Origin: Candidatus Freyarchaeota archaeon
GTDB lineage: Archaea > Asgardarchaeota > Jordiarchaeia > Jordiarchaeales > Jordiarchaeaceae
Assembly (NCBI GenBank): GCA_030587365.1
Contig: JAUQZE010000003.1
Coordinates: 186,001 to 250,000 of the forward strand
Direction of reading: 5' to 3'
Length of the DNA stretch: 64,000 bases
The notes under the pieces: model-generated
What the model was told of the DNA's origin: nothing
The model's input: the letters and a program-made list of their open reading frames with translations, nothing else
The model's database searches: none
Position numbers and translations under genes: made by a program
Shown: piece after piece, positions 17,906 to 27,157 of the stretch
How the letters are laid out: every line of letters begins with the position of its first letter
Position numbering within the stretch: the first letter of the stretch is position 1

Positions 17906-20299
17906 ATGAAAAGATCTGACGATGGATTATCTAAACAATTCACAACGAATTTGGAAAATGGATTGAGTTTAAAAGAGGTTCAAAAAAGGACAAGTGAGTA
18001 TGGGTACAACGAGGTTCCCGAAATTAAAGAAAGGCGAATTACTAGATTCGCTAGAAAGTTTTGGGGCCCCATAGCTTGGATGCTCGAGATAACAATATTG
18101 TTGTGCTTGTTATTGGGGAAATATTTTGAAGCGATTGTTGTGTCCTTCCTCCTAATTTTTAATTCTGTTATTGGTTTTGCTCAAGAGGAAAAAGCAAATT
18201 CTGCTCTCGATTTTCTTAAGCAAAAGCTAAGAATTAGCGCAAAGGTGAAGAGGGACGGAATGTGGATTATGATTCCAGCAAGAGAGCTTGTTCCTGGAGA
18301 TGTTGTTAGATTGAGGGCGGGTGATTTTGTTCCTGCCGATGTTGAGGTGGCTGAAGGAACAGTGGAGGTGGATCAGTCCGCTCTGACTGGGGAATCTCTT
18401 TTCGTTGATAAAAATATTAAAGATGTTCTTTTTTCAGGTTCGACGATTAGGAGAGGAGAGATTACTGGTGTTGTTACCTCAACGGGTACGAAAACCTATT
18501 TTGGAAAAACTGTGGAGCTGGTTCAGATAGCGAAGCCCAAGTCACACATGGAAGAAGTGATTAGTAGAGTTACAAAATGGCTTATCGTAATGATAGGCAT
18601 CCTACTTTTAATCGAGTTTGCTTTTGCAATATTGAAGAGTATCAATCTCCTTGCAATACTTCCATTAGCGGTGGTTCTTCTAATGTCGGCTGTACCTGTT
18701 GCGCTGCCGACGATGTTTGCTATAAGTATGGCACTGGGCTCTTTGGAACTCGCAAAGGAGGGAGTGCTGGTTACTAGGCTGAGTGCTAATGAGGACTCGG
18801 CTTCGATGGATGTACTCTGTGCGGACAAAACTGGCACAATGACTATGAACAAGCTTTCGGTAACAGATATTAAAGCCGTCGAAGACTACAAGAAAGAAGA
18901 TGTAATACTATATGGTGCTCTAGCTTCTCAAGAGGCGAATCAAGACCCCATAGACTTGGCCTTCATGTCAGCAGCAAGAAATATGAAAATTCCACTGGAT
19001 AGTTACTCGCAGAAAAATTTTGTTCCCTTCGATCCGTCGACCAGAAGAACGGAAGCTACAATAGAGAGAGACGGACAGAAATTTCTTGTGACAAAGGGCG
19101 CAATTAACGCCATAGCCTCTTTATCCAATAACTGTCAAGAAGAATGTTCAAAATTGGGAAAAGATGTGGAAGACTTATCCGCTAGAGGTTACAGGGTCCT
19201 GGCCGTAGCCGAAGGAACCACGAAAAACAGTATCAGCTTGGTGGGGATTGTAGCTCTTTATGATAAACCTAGACCGGATTCTCCCACTCTTGTGAAAGAG
19301 CTTAGAGAACTCGGTATTTCCGTAAAAATGTTGACCGGTGACGCTCAGCCAATAGCTAAAGAAGTTGCTGAGCAACTGGGTCTGGGTGATAATATAACCA
19401 AAATGTCGGACCTTAAGGATACCAAAAGAGAAGATAAGCGTTCTCGGATTATAGAACAGAGTGACGGTTTCGCCGAAATTTATCCTGAAGATAAGTACCA
19501 TATTGTTGAAAGTCTCCAGAAAAGTAACCATACTGTTGGCATGACCGGTGACGGTGTTAACGACGCCCCCGCCTTAAAACAAGCGGAAGTGGGAATAGCC
19601 GTAAGTAACGCAACCGACGCAGCTAAAGAGTCAGCCAGCTTGGTTTTAACCACCGAGGGGCTAGAAGGTATAGTGGATTCGGTTAAAACGGGGAGGAGAA
19701 TATACCGGAGAATGCTCACCTATACACTAAATAAAATAGTTAAAACATTTCAAGTAGCGGTCTTCATAATTTTGGCTTTTCTTGTTACAGGACAGAATGT
19801 GGTATCCCTATTTAGCATAACGCTCTTTCTATTTTTGGTTGACTTTGTCACAATATCACTTGCAACCGATAATGCTAAATATTCGGTTAAGCCTAATAAA
19901 TGGAACGTAAAAGCAATGGTTGAATTATCGGTTGTTCTCGGCATTTTAATGATATTTGAATCGATGATATTACTTTTTATAGGAAACTACTTCGGATTAT
20001 ATAATAACAATAATGAGTTATACACGTATGTCTTAGATTTTCTGGTTTTCTTTGGTTTGTTCAGTGTGATAATATTAAGGGAGCAAAAACACTTCTGGAA
20101 CTCTAAGCCGAGTAAAATCCTTACGTTATCTATTGTGCTTGACGTAATTATTGTATCACTAATATCAATCTTTGGATTATACCAACTCGCACCAATAGGC
20201 ATCATTAAAACTCTGGTGGTTCTTGTCTTAACGCTTGCACTCTGCTTCCTAGTAAATGATCCTGTTAAAGTTTTTTTGGTAAGAAAATTCGGCTTGTAA
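17906..20299 (+). CDS. P-type H+-transporting ATPase (P3A)
   Basis: This enzyme exports protons at the expense of ATP. It is about 797 residues from the chosen Met; an upstream Met at 17894 is possible. Domains in order are the N-terminal cytoplasmic segment, TM1-2, the actuator domain with TGES (near 165), TM3-4 with the proline motif SAVPVALP, the phosphorylation motif DKTGTMT (near 307), a short nucleotide-binding domain, GDGVNDAPAL, and TM5-10. The TM6 aspartate needed in proton pumps is kept in LFLVDFVTIS. The short N domain and absence of CPx or heavy-metal motifs point to P3A rather than metal ATPases. It resembles plasma-membrane H+-ATPases of archaea. Confidence 0.94.
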   Translation: MKRSDDGLSKQFTTNLENGLSLKEVQKRTSEYGYNEVPEIKERRITRFARKFWGPIAWMLEITILLCLLLGKYFEAIVVSFLLIFNSVIGFAQEEKANSALDFLKQKLRISAKVKRDGMWIMIPARELVPGDVVRLRAGDFVPADVEVAEGTVEVDQSALTGESLFVDKNIKDVLFSGSTIRRGEITGVVTSTGTKTYFGKTVELVQIAKPKSHMEEVISRVTKWLIVMIGILLLIEFAFAILKSINLLAILPLAVVLLMSAVPVALPTMFAISMALGSLELAKEGVLVTRLSANEDSASMDVLCADKTGTMTMNKLSVTDIKAVEDYKKEDVILYGALASQEANQDPIDLAFMSAARNMKIPLDSYSQKNFVPFDPSTRRTEATIERDGQKFLVTKGAINAIASLSNNCQEECSKLGKDVEDLSARGYRVLAVAEGTTKNSISLVGIVALYDKPRPDSPTLVKELRELGISVKMLTGDAQPIAKEVAEQLGLGDNITKMSDLKDTKREDKRSRIIEQSDGFAEIYPEDKYHIVESLQKSNHTVGMTGDGVNDAPALKQAEVGIAVSNATDAAKESASLVLTTEGLEGIVDSVKTGRRIYRRMLTYTLNKIVKTFQVAVFIILAFLVTGQNVVSLFSITLFLFLVDFVTISLATDNAKYSVKPNKWNVKAMVELSVVLGILMIFESMILLFIGNYFGLYNNNNELYTYVLDFLVFFGLFSVIILREQKHFWNSKPSKILTLSIVLDVIIVSLISIFGLYQLAPIGIIKTLVVLVLTLALCFLVNDPVKVFLVRKFGL

Positions 20300-20415
20300 A
20301 CTTGGTTTTTAAAAGTACCCAATTAGATTTATAAGCCAACAATTTTTTAGTACATATACATCCTGAATTTGCCGTGAATTTAGGACACAGGGATATTACA
20401 TTTTTATGAGGAGGT

Positions 20416-20793
20416 ATGAATTTGTCGGAGGAATTTTCACTAGTAAAAGTTAACAGGGTTAAGGATCCCAAAAAATTGACCGATATGGAAAAGAAACACA
20501 CGCCTGTAATTACATCACCTGCCAGCGCTAAAGCCAAGGAACCTTTCAATGTCTCAGTCAAAGTCGGCGGAATCGACGGCGTAGAGCATCCCAACATTCT
20601 AGGTCACTGGATAAACTGTGTTGAACTTTACGCAGGAGAAAGATTTTTAGGAAGGGCGGAGTTTGCACCAGCAGTTGCTACACCCGAAGTGACGTTCCGC
20701 GTCATTCTGGAAGGATCCGCCGAATTAAGGGTTGTGGAATTCTGTAATCTACACGGTCTCTGGGAATCGAAGAAAAAAGTAGACGTAAAGTAA
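20416..20793 (+). CDS. Superoxide reductase (neelaredoxin type)
   Basis: This cytoplasmic non-haem iron protein reduces superoxide to peroxide without making oxygen, the usual defence in anaerobes. In 125 residues it has all five centre II ligands: His28 (EKKHTP), His58 (VEHPN), His64 (GHWIN), Cys110 and His113 (CNLHG). It lacks the N-terminal desulforedoxin domain, so it is the one-iron class. GAGGAGG directly precedes the ATG. It follows the proton ATPase by 116 bases on the same strand. Confidence 0.95.
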   Translation: MNLSEEFSLVKVNRVKDPKKLTDMEKKHTPVITSPASAKAKEPFNVSVKVGGIDGVEHPNILGHWINCVELYAGERFLGRAEFAPAVATPEVTFRVILEGSAELRVVEFCNLHGLWESKKKVDVK

Positions 20794-20850
20794 TTCTAAA
20801 AATTATCAAACAATAAGATTAAGAAATAATCCTACACAAAAAAGTTAAAT

Positions 20851-20871
20851 CTCTTCTTTTTTATATTTTTT
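20851..20871 (+). terminator. T-tract terminator after superoxide reductase
   Basis: CTCTTCTTTTTTATATTTTTT lies about 60 bases beyond the stop codon and fits the T-rich termination signal of this genome. Confidence 0.5.
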
Positions 20872-20903
20872 AAATCGTCGACGTTCACTTGTTTTAAGCG
20901 CGC

Positions 20904-20990
20904 TTATAGGTATTTTTGGAAACCCTTTGCAGTAATCTTGTTGCCTTTGATGAGGTCTCGATATAGGTAAGCATAGGGCGGGATTTTCAT
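20904..20990 (-). CDS. 28-residue ORF coupled to the second crotonase
   Basis: The ATG overlaps the TGA stop of the crotonase gene in an ATGA arrangement, typical of translational coupling. The 28 codons read MKIPPYAYLYRDL then IKGNKITAKGFQKYL. Either a genuine small protein or the first codons of a gene lost downstream; no further frame continues it. Confidence 0.35.
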   Translation of the reverse strand: MKIPPYAYLYRDLIKGNKITAKGFQKYL

Positions 20991-21763
20991 AACTCCTTTC
21001 TAGTCTTTTCCAGAAGTATCTTAACGTTTTCCTCTGTAAAATTTTGGCTGGAAAACATTTTTATTATCTCTGCTTCAACTTTGAGGTTTGAGGAGATATT
21101 TGATGCTAATGCTCTGTTAATGGTCATTTTGCCCAAATAGAGTAGAAGAGGGTTCCTGCTATTCAGTTTCTTCGCGAAAGCGGTAACCGCATCCATGAGT
21201 TTTTCTTCCGGAACCACATCTAGGACAAATCCAATCTCCTTAGCGTACCGAGCGTCGAATCTATCACCAGTTAGAATTGTTTTCTTCGCTATTTGGGGTC
21301 CTAAAATTCGGGGCATAATAGTCATACCTGTGGCGATGGGAAGCAATCCCACTTCTATTTCTATAGGACCCATTATTGTGTCCTCGGTGCAGAATCTGAA
21401 GTCGCAGGAGGCGGCGAACTCGTATCCTCCCCCGAGGGCGTACTTGTGCATGGCTGCGATTACTGGAGGCCTCAGAGTTTTGAGAAGAAGATTAACCCGT
21501 TGAACCTTATACATTGTTTCGTAAATAAAATCCGAGCCCAGCTCCAAACCCTTTGAAACCATTTTGACGTCCGCTCCAGCACAGAAAGCCTTCCCCGCTC
21601 CCTTAAGAATAACTACGTGCACATCCCAGTCCCGATCGATTTCGATTAAGGTATCGTAGAACTGGTCGACTAACTCCCTATTTATCGCATTCAGGGATTC
21701 AGGTCTATTCAGAGTAATGGTTGCGATTCCGTCTTCCTTCTCCCACAGTACCACTTTTTTCAT
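20987..21763 (-). CDS. Enoyl-CoA hydratase/isomerase family protein (second crotonase)
   Basis: A 258-residue crotonase-fold protein with oxyanion-hole elements AFCAGADVKM and ALGGGYEFAASCDFR. By alignment to rat hydratase, Glu144 is kept in GPIEIEVG but Glu164 is replaced by Lys in QIAKKTILTG. This is the reverse of the gene at 827, which keeps only the second. It may catalyse another reaction on acyl-CoA. It is monocistronic or coupled to a 28-codon frame. A relic of a different gene lies just upstream. Confidence 0.9.
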   Translation of the reverse strand: MKKVVLWEKEDGIATITLNRPESLNAINRELVDQFYDTLIEIDRDWDVHVVILKGAGKAFCAGADVKMVSKGLELGSDFIYETMYKVQRVNLLLKTLRPPVIAAMHKYALGGGYEFAASCDFRFCTEDTIMGPIEIEVGLLPIATGMTIMPRILGPQIAKKTILTGDRFDARYAKEIGFVLDVVPEEKLMDAVTAFAKKLNSRNPLLLYLGKMTINRALASNISSNLKVEAEIIKMFSSQNFTEENVKILLEKTRKEL

Positions 21764-21783
21764 GCATTCACACTCCTTATTTT

Positions 21784-21879
21784 TTAATAATCTTTGGAAG
21801 CTAATCCAAATGCGACAACTACTGTATCTATCATGTTGAGGTAGCCCATAAGTGTTGCCATTTCCAGAAGGCCCCCGAC
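21784..21879 (-). pseudogene. C-terminal relic resembling a carboxymuconolactone decarboxylase-like protein
   Basis: A 31-codon tail (GGLLEMATLMGYLNMIDTV then VVAFGLASKDY, stop) reads like the last helices of AhpD/CMD-family proteins. A stop lies in frame directly upstream, so the rest of the gene is gone or shifted. The call rests on the helix pattern alone. Confidence 0.3.
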
Positions 21880-22150
21880 CTAAGTCTCAGAGGTTAACTA
21901 TATCCCCATCTATCATTTATATTCAACTCACTAAAAGCCCTTTGGTAATCGAATTTTCTGTTGAGGAGTGAAGGCGGGTTCATGCGGACTACTCTAATAT
22001 ACATGGATGTAGAATTATTCTGGAGAAAGCAGCAGGAAGGAAGCCCATCAGCAGAACAAGGATGAGCACCAAGTATAAACAGTAAGATAATCTCACCCTA
22101 AAGATAAGAGAAACTTCGAAAAGAAAAAAAGAGGGGTGGAATGTGGAGAA
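21880..22150. other. Intergenic stretch without visible gene
   Basis: I see no coding frame or structured RNA here. Minus-strand GATAAG-to-TTTTTTTCTTTT sequence near 22120-22135 (forward AAGAAAAAAAGAGG) probably ends the gene at 22151. Confidence 0.35.
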
Positions 22151-23101
22151 TTATCTTCTCTTCCACCAGATGAAGATTCCTACCGCGATCAGTATCAGAG
22201 CAGCACCAGCTCCCCCCAAGATAAACAAGTTTCTACCAGCAAACGGGGACATTATTTGCTGCAGCAGTTGGCCCCAAATTAACCACCATATTATCGCCGT
22301 AAGGTCTAGACCAAAACTATAACCAATCAGCTCACGCAACCAACCACCAGTAGAATTAGTCTCTAAAACCCCGTACGGGTTTTTAACATCAGAGGAAAAG
22401 TACACAAAGCGACTATAACTGTCTGTTACATTAAACTGCATAGTGGAGTTAATGCACCAGGTCTCAAAGGTTCCAGCGGGAACAGTCACCGTAGAGATGT
22501 TAAGAACCCAACCAGACTGCCAATATCTAGTTCCCGTGGCGTTTGAACGAGTCCATGTGATGTTACTCCAGGATCCCGCCCACTGATACATATATCCAGT
22601 CATATTCCAGGTTATTGTTTGGTTCCACATCTCCCCCAGGCTTAACGGATAGCCATTCTCAACAGGGACATCGCTGTAAATATACTGATACGTCTCCATG
22701 TAAAATCCACTATAGTTTAAAAGCGTATATAACTCTGATGCTATCTGTTTTTGGTCGGAGACTCTGTAATAGTTATAACTCCAGGTTTCGTTATACGGCA
22801 CTGGGTACGGGGGGCTCAGTCTCTCTTTTGTTATTCTGTAGCATAGTGTCATGGTTCCGTTCCAGTCTTCGACTAAGGCTATGGTGCTGGCCACCCTTTG
22901 CCTTTGGGTCTCGTTGTGAGTCGCATTGTAAGGCAGGTTGTAGATCCAGGTGTCTCCTAATGTTAGGGGTCCTGGTTGGTCGGCTAGGGCGTTTATGGGA
23001 ACTGTTAGTGTGGGTGTGGACGCGAGCGGCGCTGCGATTAGTAGGACTAGCGGTATCAGGATTGCGAAGAATAGCAGTTTCCTAGATTTCTGCATTGTCA
23101 T
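22151..23101 (-). CDS. Secreted, membrane-anchored glycoprotein of unknown function
   Basis: The 316-residue protein starts with a signal peptide (KLLFFAILIPLVLLIAAPLAS). The extracellular body is rich in Asn-X-Ser/Thr sites (more than ten, such as NAT, NET, NGT, NWT types) and in Tyr and Trp. A C-terminal helix (LFILGGAGAALILIAVGIFIW) followed by WKRR anchors it. Such layout is typical of archaeal surface proteins. I do not recognise a catalytic domain. AAGGAGAAGC precedes the start. Confidence 0.8.
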   Translation of the reverse strand: MTMQKSRKLLFFAILIPLVLLIAAPLASTPTLTVPINALADQPGPLTLGDTWIYNLPYNATHNETQRQRVASTIALVEDWNGTMTLCYRITKERLSPPYPVPYNETWSYNYYRVSDQKQIASELYTLLNYSGFYMETYQYIYSDVPVENGYPLSLGEMWNQTITWNMTGYMYQWAGSWSNITWTRSNATGTRYWQSGWVLNISTVTVPAGTFETWCINSTMQFNVTDSYSRFVYFSSDVKNPYGVLETNSTGGWLRELIGYSFGLDLTAIIWWLIWGQLLQQIMSPFAGRNLFILGGAGAALILIAVGIFIWWKRR

Positions 23102-23764
23102 GCTTCTCCTTCAAATATCCCAATTTTTTGGTTTTGTGGAATTGACTTTGGAAAAGAGCCAATATTTTTATTATGTTTTTGTTGTTATATAAAAACTTTA
23201 TGTTGATATATTGAATATTTTTTTATGTACTTTTTACAAGTTTGTTATAGTTTTCGCCGCGTTTTCATTATGTGGGGGGTGGGGTTTTTTTGAATTATCC
23301 TTGCCCTTGAGGATGTCAGATGATTATTGAACTGTGAATTATGGTTGGTAGAATTCTAAAAGGGGTGGAAAATGAGGAGAAAAGATAAGGAAATTAAGGA
23401 TGGGAAAGTGATGGAATCCATCATTTAATAATGGCTTAACTTGAGGGTTGCTTCCCGGATTGGTCTTCGATACTTGGAAAATATAAAAGGAATAAAAATA
23501 GGTTCAATAATCTCTACGCGGTTTTCTGTACTCGTATACTGGCAGCAATAACTATTAGAATGCTTAACCCATAAAATTTTTTATTTGGAAAATTAGTTTT
23601 TCGGGAAAGATTTTCTCTAAAATTAACCCTATTTTTTAAATTTATCTTACAAATAATAGGTAAATTTGTTATAATTTCTTAGAGTATAAGGGATTTTGGT
23701 TTAAGAGAGTTTGCTGTGAAATGTTTATTAGAGCTAAAAGACGTTTTATTTAACGGTAGAAACC
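23102..23764. other. Long divergent intergenic region
   Basis: About 660 bases of AT-rich sequence between the surface glycoprotein and the GH106-like gene. It holds the promoters for both but no recognisable gene. Very AT-rich tracts lie at 23150-23235 and 23560-23690. Confidence 0.4.
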
Positions 23765-26700
23765 ATGGAGAATGAAAAATTCCTTGAGGAGAATTTTCAG
23801 AAGCCTCTGAGGGATTATGGTCCCACCCCTTTCTGGTTTCTAAATAACGACCTTCCGGTGGAGGAGATAGATTGGTTTCTACAAGAATTAATTGATAAGC
23901 GTCACTCTGGAGTTTTTTTGCATCCCCGAACCGGCATGGATGTTGAGTACCTATCTCAGGCTTTCTGGGATAGAATTGCGTATTGTATAGAGGCCTGTAG
24001 AAAGTTCGGTTTAAAGGCTTGGCTGTATGATGAGTACAACTGGCCGAGTGGTGTTGCGGGTGGAAGGATTCTGCGCGAACACCCAGAGTACGCTGAGCTT
24101 TATCTCGATTACAAGCATGAAAAGGCGGAAATGGGGAAAACGGTCAAAATCCCGGTGCAGGGGAAACCTATAACAGCCGTAGCGGTAAGCGAATCCGGGA
24201 ATAAGATTATTCCTTTAAAGGATAAGATTTCTGGCTCCATTTTGGAGTTTCAGCCCGAATTGGGTAATTGGAATGTGGTGGTTTTCACTGAGAGAACTAA
24301 TACAGACACTTTCTTTTGCAGTACCTGTGCCCCCTGGGCGAAGAATGAGGGGGGCTACCTTGATCTTTTGAGCAGAGATGCTGTGAGATGTTTTATTAAT
24401 TACACTCATGAGGAGTACAAGAAACGTTTCGGAAAAGATTTTGGCGATTTAATACCGGGTATATTCACCGATGAACCGGCTAATTATAGGGGACTGCCGT
24501 GGACTAGAAATTTCTTAGAGGAGTTTAGTAAGAGGAAGGGTTACAGTTTAGAGGAAAAAATGCACGAGTTGGCTTTTAATGTGGGTGACTATGTTAAGAC
24601 CCGCTGCGATTATTTTGGTTTGGTGTCCGAATTATTCTCTGAGGCGTTTTATGTACAAATTGGGAAGTGGTGCAGAGAGAACCGTTTGAAGTTTACGGGA
24701 CACTTGTTTATGGAGGAAGAATTGGAAACGGTTCCTTGCTATCATGGTAACGTTTACACTGCACTCAAAGAGATGGATATGCCAGGACTGGACTGGCTGG
24801 GCGAAAAAACTGGTTACGAGGAAATCCCTCTGCTCAAGGCTCCGGTTTTGGCTTCGAAAATAGTGAGTAGTATCGCACACGCTACTGGGAAGAGGTTGGT
24901 ACTTTGTGAATATGGTGGTGGTAGTGGCTGGGATATCACTCTTATGTCCCTCAAGAATCTGGTGAATTATCTTCAGGCTACTGGTGTTAATTTTATGAAT
25001 CATCATGCAGCACACCTCTCGCTTAGGGGTCTTCGTAAGAGGGATTTTCCACCATCTCACTTTGTTCAGGAACCTTGGTGGAAGTACTATGGTGCATTTT
25101 CAAATTACATTTCACGTCTGAGCTACCTTAACAGTGCTGGAACACATGTTGCTGATGTGTTGCTCCTTTATCCTGTTAGATCGTTGTGGGCGGAGTACAC
25201 TCTAAGAGGAAAAACCAAGGTGTTTGAAGAAGTTGTGAAGTATTTTGGGATGATTAGTAGTGCGCTTCTGAGAATTCAGAGAGATTACGATATTCTTTTT
25301 GAGGATGAGGTTCTTGACAACCTGTTAAGCATAGATGGTAACTATTTAAGAGTGGCGGATGAGAAGTTCCGCGTTCTCATCCTTCCGCCGATGACCACGA
25401 TCCCCGCCAGGGTTGTTAAACTGGTAAAAGACTTCTATGATAAGGGTGGAATCGTGGTCAGTCTCGGATTTCTTCCAACCAACTCTGATGTGAAAATAAA
25501 TGATCCCAGAATCGAAGCCGATATCAAGGATGTTTTCTCGGAGGCGGCTTTAAACAAAAAGAAAAGCGTAAATAAGAGTAGTGGTGGGGGGCATGCTGTT
25601 TTCTTTCCTTTGCCTGATGATTTGAATAGTGAAGGACTGGAAAAATTTCTTCAGGATGTACTTAACAACCTAATCGATAGCGATCTAAGGATTGATTCCT
25701 CTCATAGTCGAAATCTAATCTATCTGCACCGTAGTGTAAGGGGAGATGAGTTTTATTTTGTGGCTAATTTATCGGAGGAAACAATTGAGGGGGAAATCAC
25801 TCTAAGCGTAGCAGGTAAACTTGAGAAATGGGATCCAGAGACGGGAGAAATAGCGCCAGTGTATAATTACCGTAGAGAAGAGGGGAAAATTATAATTCCG
25901 TACCTCTTTGAGCCTTATGAGGGTGTTTATTTTGTTGTGAAGAGGGGGAAAGAAAACAGGCATTTGACTTCATCTAATGTTAATATAACTGGCATTTATG
26001 AAACCGCCCAAAGAATTACGGGGTATTCAAGAATTTCTGAACCGAGAGTAATGTTTGAAGGACGTAAACTAACTGCGGAATCGCCGCCCCTTCTTGAACC
26101 AATAACTATCTCAAAGTGGAGTGTGGAAATTCCCATTAACTACATGGTTTTAGAGCCGTGGAGAATAAGAGTCGGGGAAGGCTCTGAGTCTCCCGAGAAA
26201 GATGAAAAGAAGAGCGAGCAAAAACTGCTAACGGTCAGACGATATCCACCTGTAGAGGAAATGTTTTCGCAGATTCCCAATGTCGCCAAACTCCTCGGCA
26301 TTGATATGAAAGAATACGGTTTTTACGAAGTTTTAGATCTTTTAGAGGCGAAGGCAAAGGAGAGTGGAGCGGGGCTTTCTGCCGACCTTATTCCCCTTGG
26401 GAGCGATTACGAAATGACTACTGAGTTTGAAATGAAACATGTTCCCGAACAGATTCAATTGGTTTATGAGGATTTGGGAAAATCGTTCGAGGTCTACATC
26501 AACAAATCCAAGGTGGAGGAGGAACCACAAAAATGTTTTCTCTGGGACAGAAGCAACCGTTCCCTTGAGATTAAGAAGTATTTGAAAAAAGGAGGAAATC
26601 AAATTACCATTAAAACCAGATACCCCGCATTCAAAGACAAAATCCCAAGCACCCACGGCATAGAACCAGTAGTGCTCGTAGGAAACTTCGCAATTAAAGA

Positions 26701-27070
26701 GAAAAAAATCGATGAACCGAAATTTATCATCCAAGAAAAAACTGAAACAGAGATGGGAATTCCCAATTACAGCGGTGACATCACCCTAAAGCAAAAATTT
26801 AACCTGGAAGAAAAATACTTGGAAAAGAAGCTGATGCTAGAGTGTTCCGGTTTTAAAAACGCCTTCAAAGCTAAAATTAACGGAAAAGAAGCCGGACTAA
26901 GACTGTGGCCACCATACAGAATAGACATAACAGAACTGGTACAAAAAGGAGAAAACACCCTAGAAATAATAATCACAAACACCGCCGAAAACCTGCTCGG
27001 AACCCCACCACCAATTAGAGAAAAGCTAGCATCCATTGTACCATACAATAAAAACTTATTCACCTATTAG
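23765..27070 (+). CDS. GH106-like glycoside hydrolase (alpha-L-rhamnosidase-type)
   Basis: This large protein (1101 residues) resembles family GH106. The N-terminal TIM barrel has FWFLNNDLPVEEI, HPRTGMDV, WLYDEYNWPSGVAGG, the acidic FTDEPANY and GHLFMEEELE, and the CEYGGGSGW segment; Glu/Asp residues in these are the likely catalytic set. A Rossmann-like accessory region (LRVLILPPMTTIPARVV) and C-terminal beta-sandwich domains follow. No signal peptide is present, so it probably acts inside the cell. The stop is TAG, and the following 2-hydroxyacid dehydrogenase gene is 87 bases away in the same frame and likely the same operon. Confidence 0.85.
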   Translation: MENEKFLEENFQKPLRDYGPTPFWFLNNDLPVEEIDWFLQELIDKRHSGVFLHPRTGMDVEYLSQAFWDRIAYCIEACRKFGLKAWLYDEYNWPSGVAGGRILREHPEYAELYLDYKHEKAEMGKTVKIPVQGKPITAVAVSESGNKIIPLKDKISGSILEFQPELGNWNVVVFTERTNTDTFFCSTCAPWAKNEGGYLDLLSRDAVRCFINYTHEEYKKRFGKDFGDLIPGIFTDEPANYRGLPWTRNFLEEFSKRKGYSLEEKMHELAFNVGDYVKTRCDYFGLVSELFSEAFYVQIGKWCRENRLKFTGHLFMEEELETVPCYHGNVYTALKEMDMPGLDWLGEKTGYEEIPLLKAPVLASKIVSSIAHATGKRLVLCEYGGGSGWDITLMSLKNLVNYLQATGVNFMNHHAAHLSLRGLRKRDFPPSHFVQEPWWKYYGAFSNYISRLSYLNSAGTHVADVLLLYPVRSLWAEYTLRGKTKVFEEVVKYFGMISSALLRIQRDYDILFEDEVLDNLLSIDGNYLRVADEKFRVLILPPMTTIPARVVKLVKDFYDKGGIVVSLGFLPTNSDVKINDPRIEADIKDVFSEAALNKKKSVNKSSGGGHAVFFPLPDDLNSEGLEKFLQDVLNNLIDSDLRIDSSHSRNLIYLHRSVRGDEFYFVANLSEETIEGEITLSVAGKLEKWDPETGEIAPVYNYRREEGKIIIPYLFEPYEGVYFVVKRGKENRHLTSSNVNITGIYETAQRITGYSRISEPRVMFEGRKLTAESPPLLEPITISKWSVEIPINYMVLEPWRIRVGEGSESPEKDEKKSEQKLLTVRRYPPVEEMFSQIPNVAKLLGIDMKEYGFYEVLDLLEAKAKESGAGLSADLIPLGSDYEMTTEFEMKHVPEQIQLVYEDLGKSFEVYINKSKVEEEPQKCFLWDRSNRSLEIKKYLKKGGNQITIKTRYPAFKDKIPSTHGIEPVVLVGNFAIKEKKIDEPKFIIQEKTETEMGIPNYSGDITLKQKFNLEEKYLEKKLMLECSGFKNAFKAKINGKEAGLRLWPPYRIDITELVQKGENTLEIIITNTAENLLGTPPPIREKLASIVPYNKNLFTY

Positions 27071-27157
27071 AAGCCCCTCTATTCCTTTTGCAGAAAGTCC
27101 GCTAAACCTCAATTCCTCCCCGCTTCAAAAAGACAGGGTCTCCTTAAAGGTGGTTTT

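Noticed and set aside
27071..27157. Possible read-through fusion of the GH106-like protein and the dehydrogenase
   Set aside because: The dehydrogenase has its own ribosome binding site and family-typical start, and 29 codons without stop are not improbable by chance.
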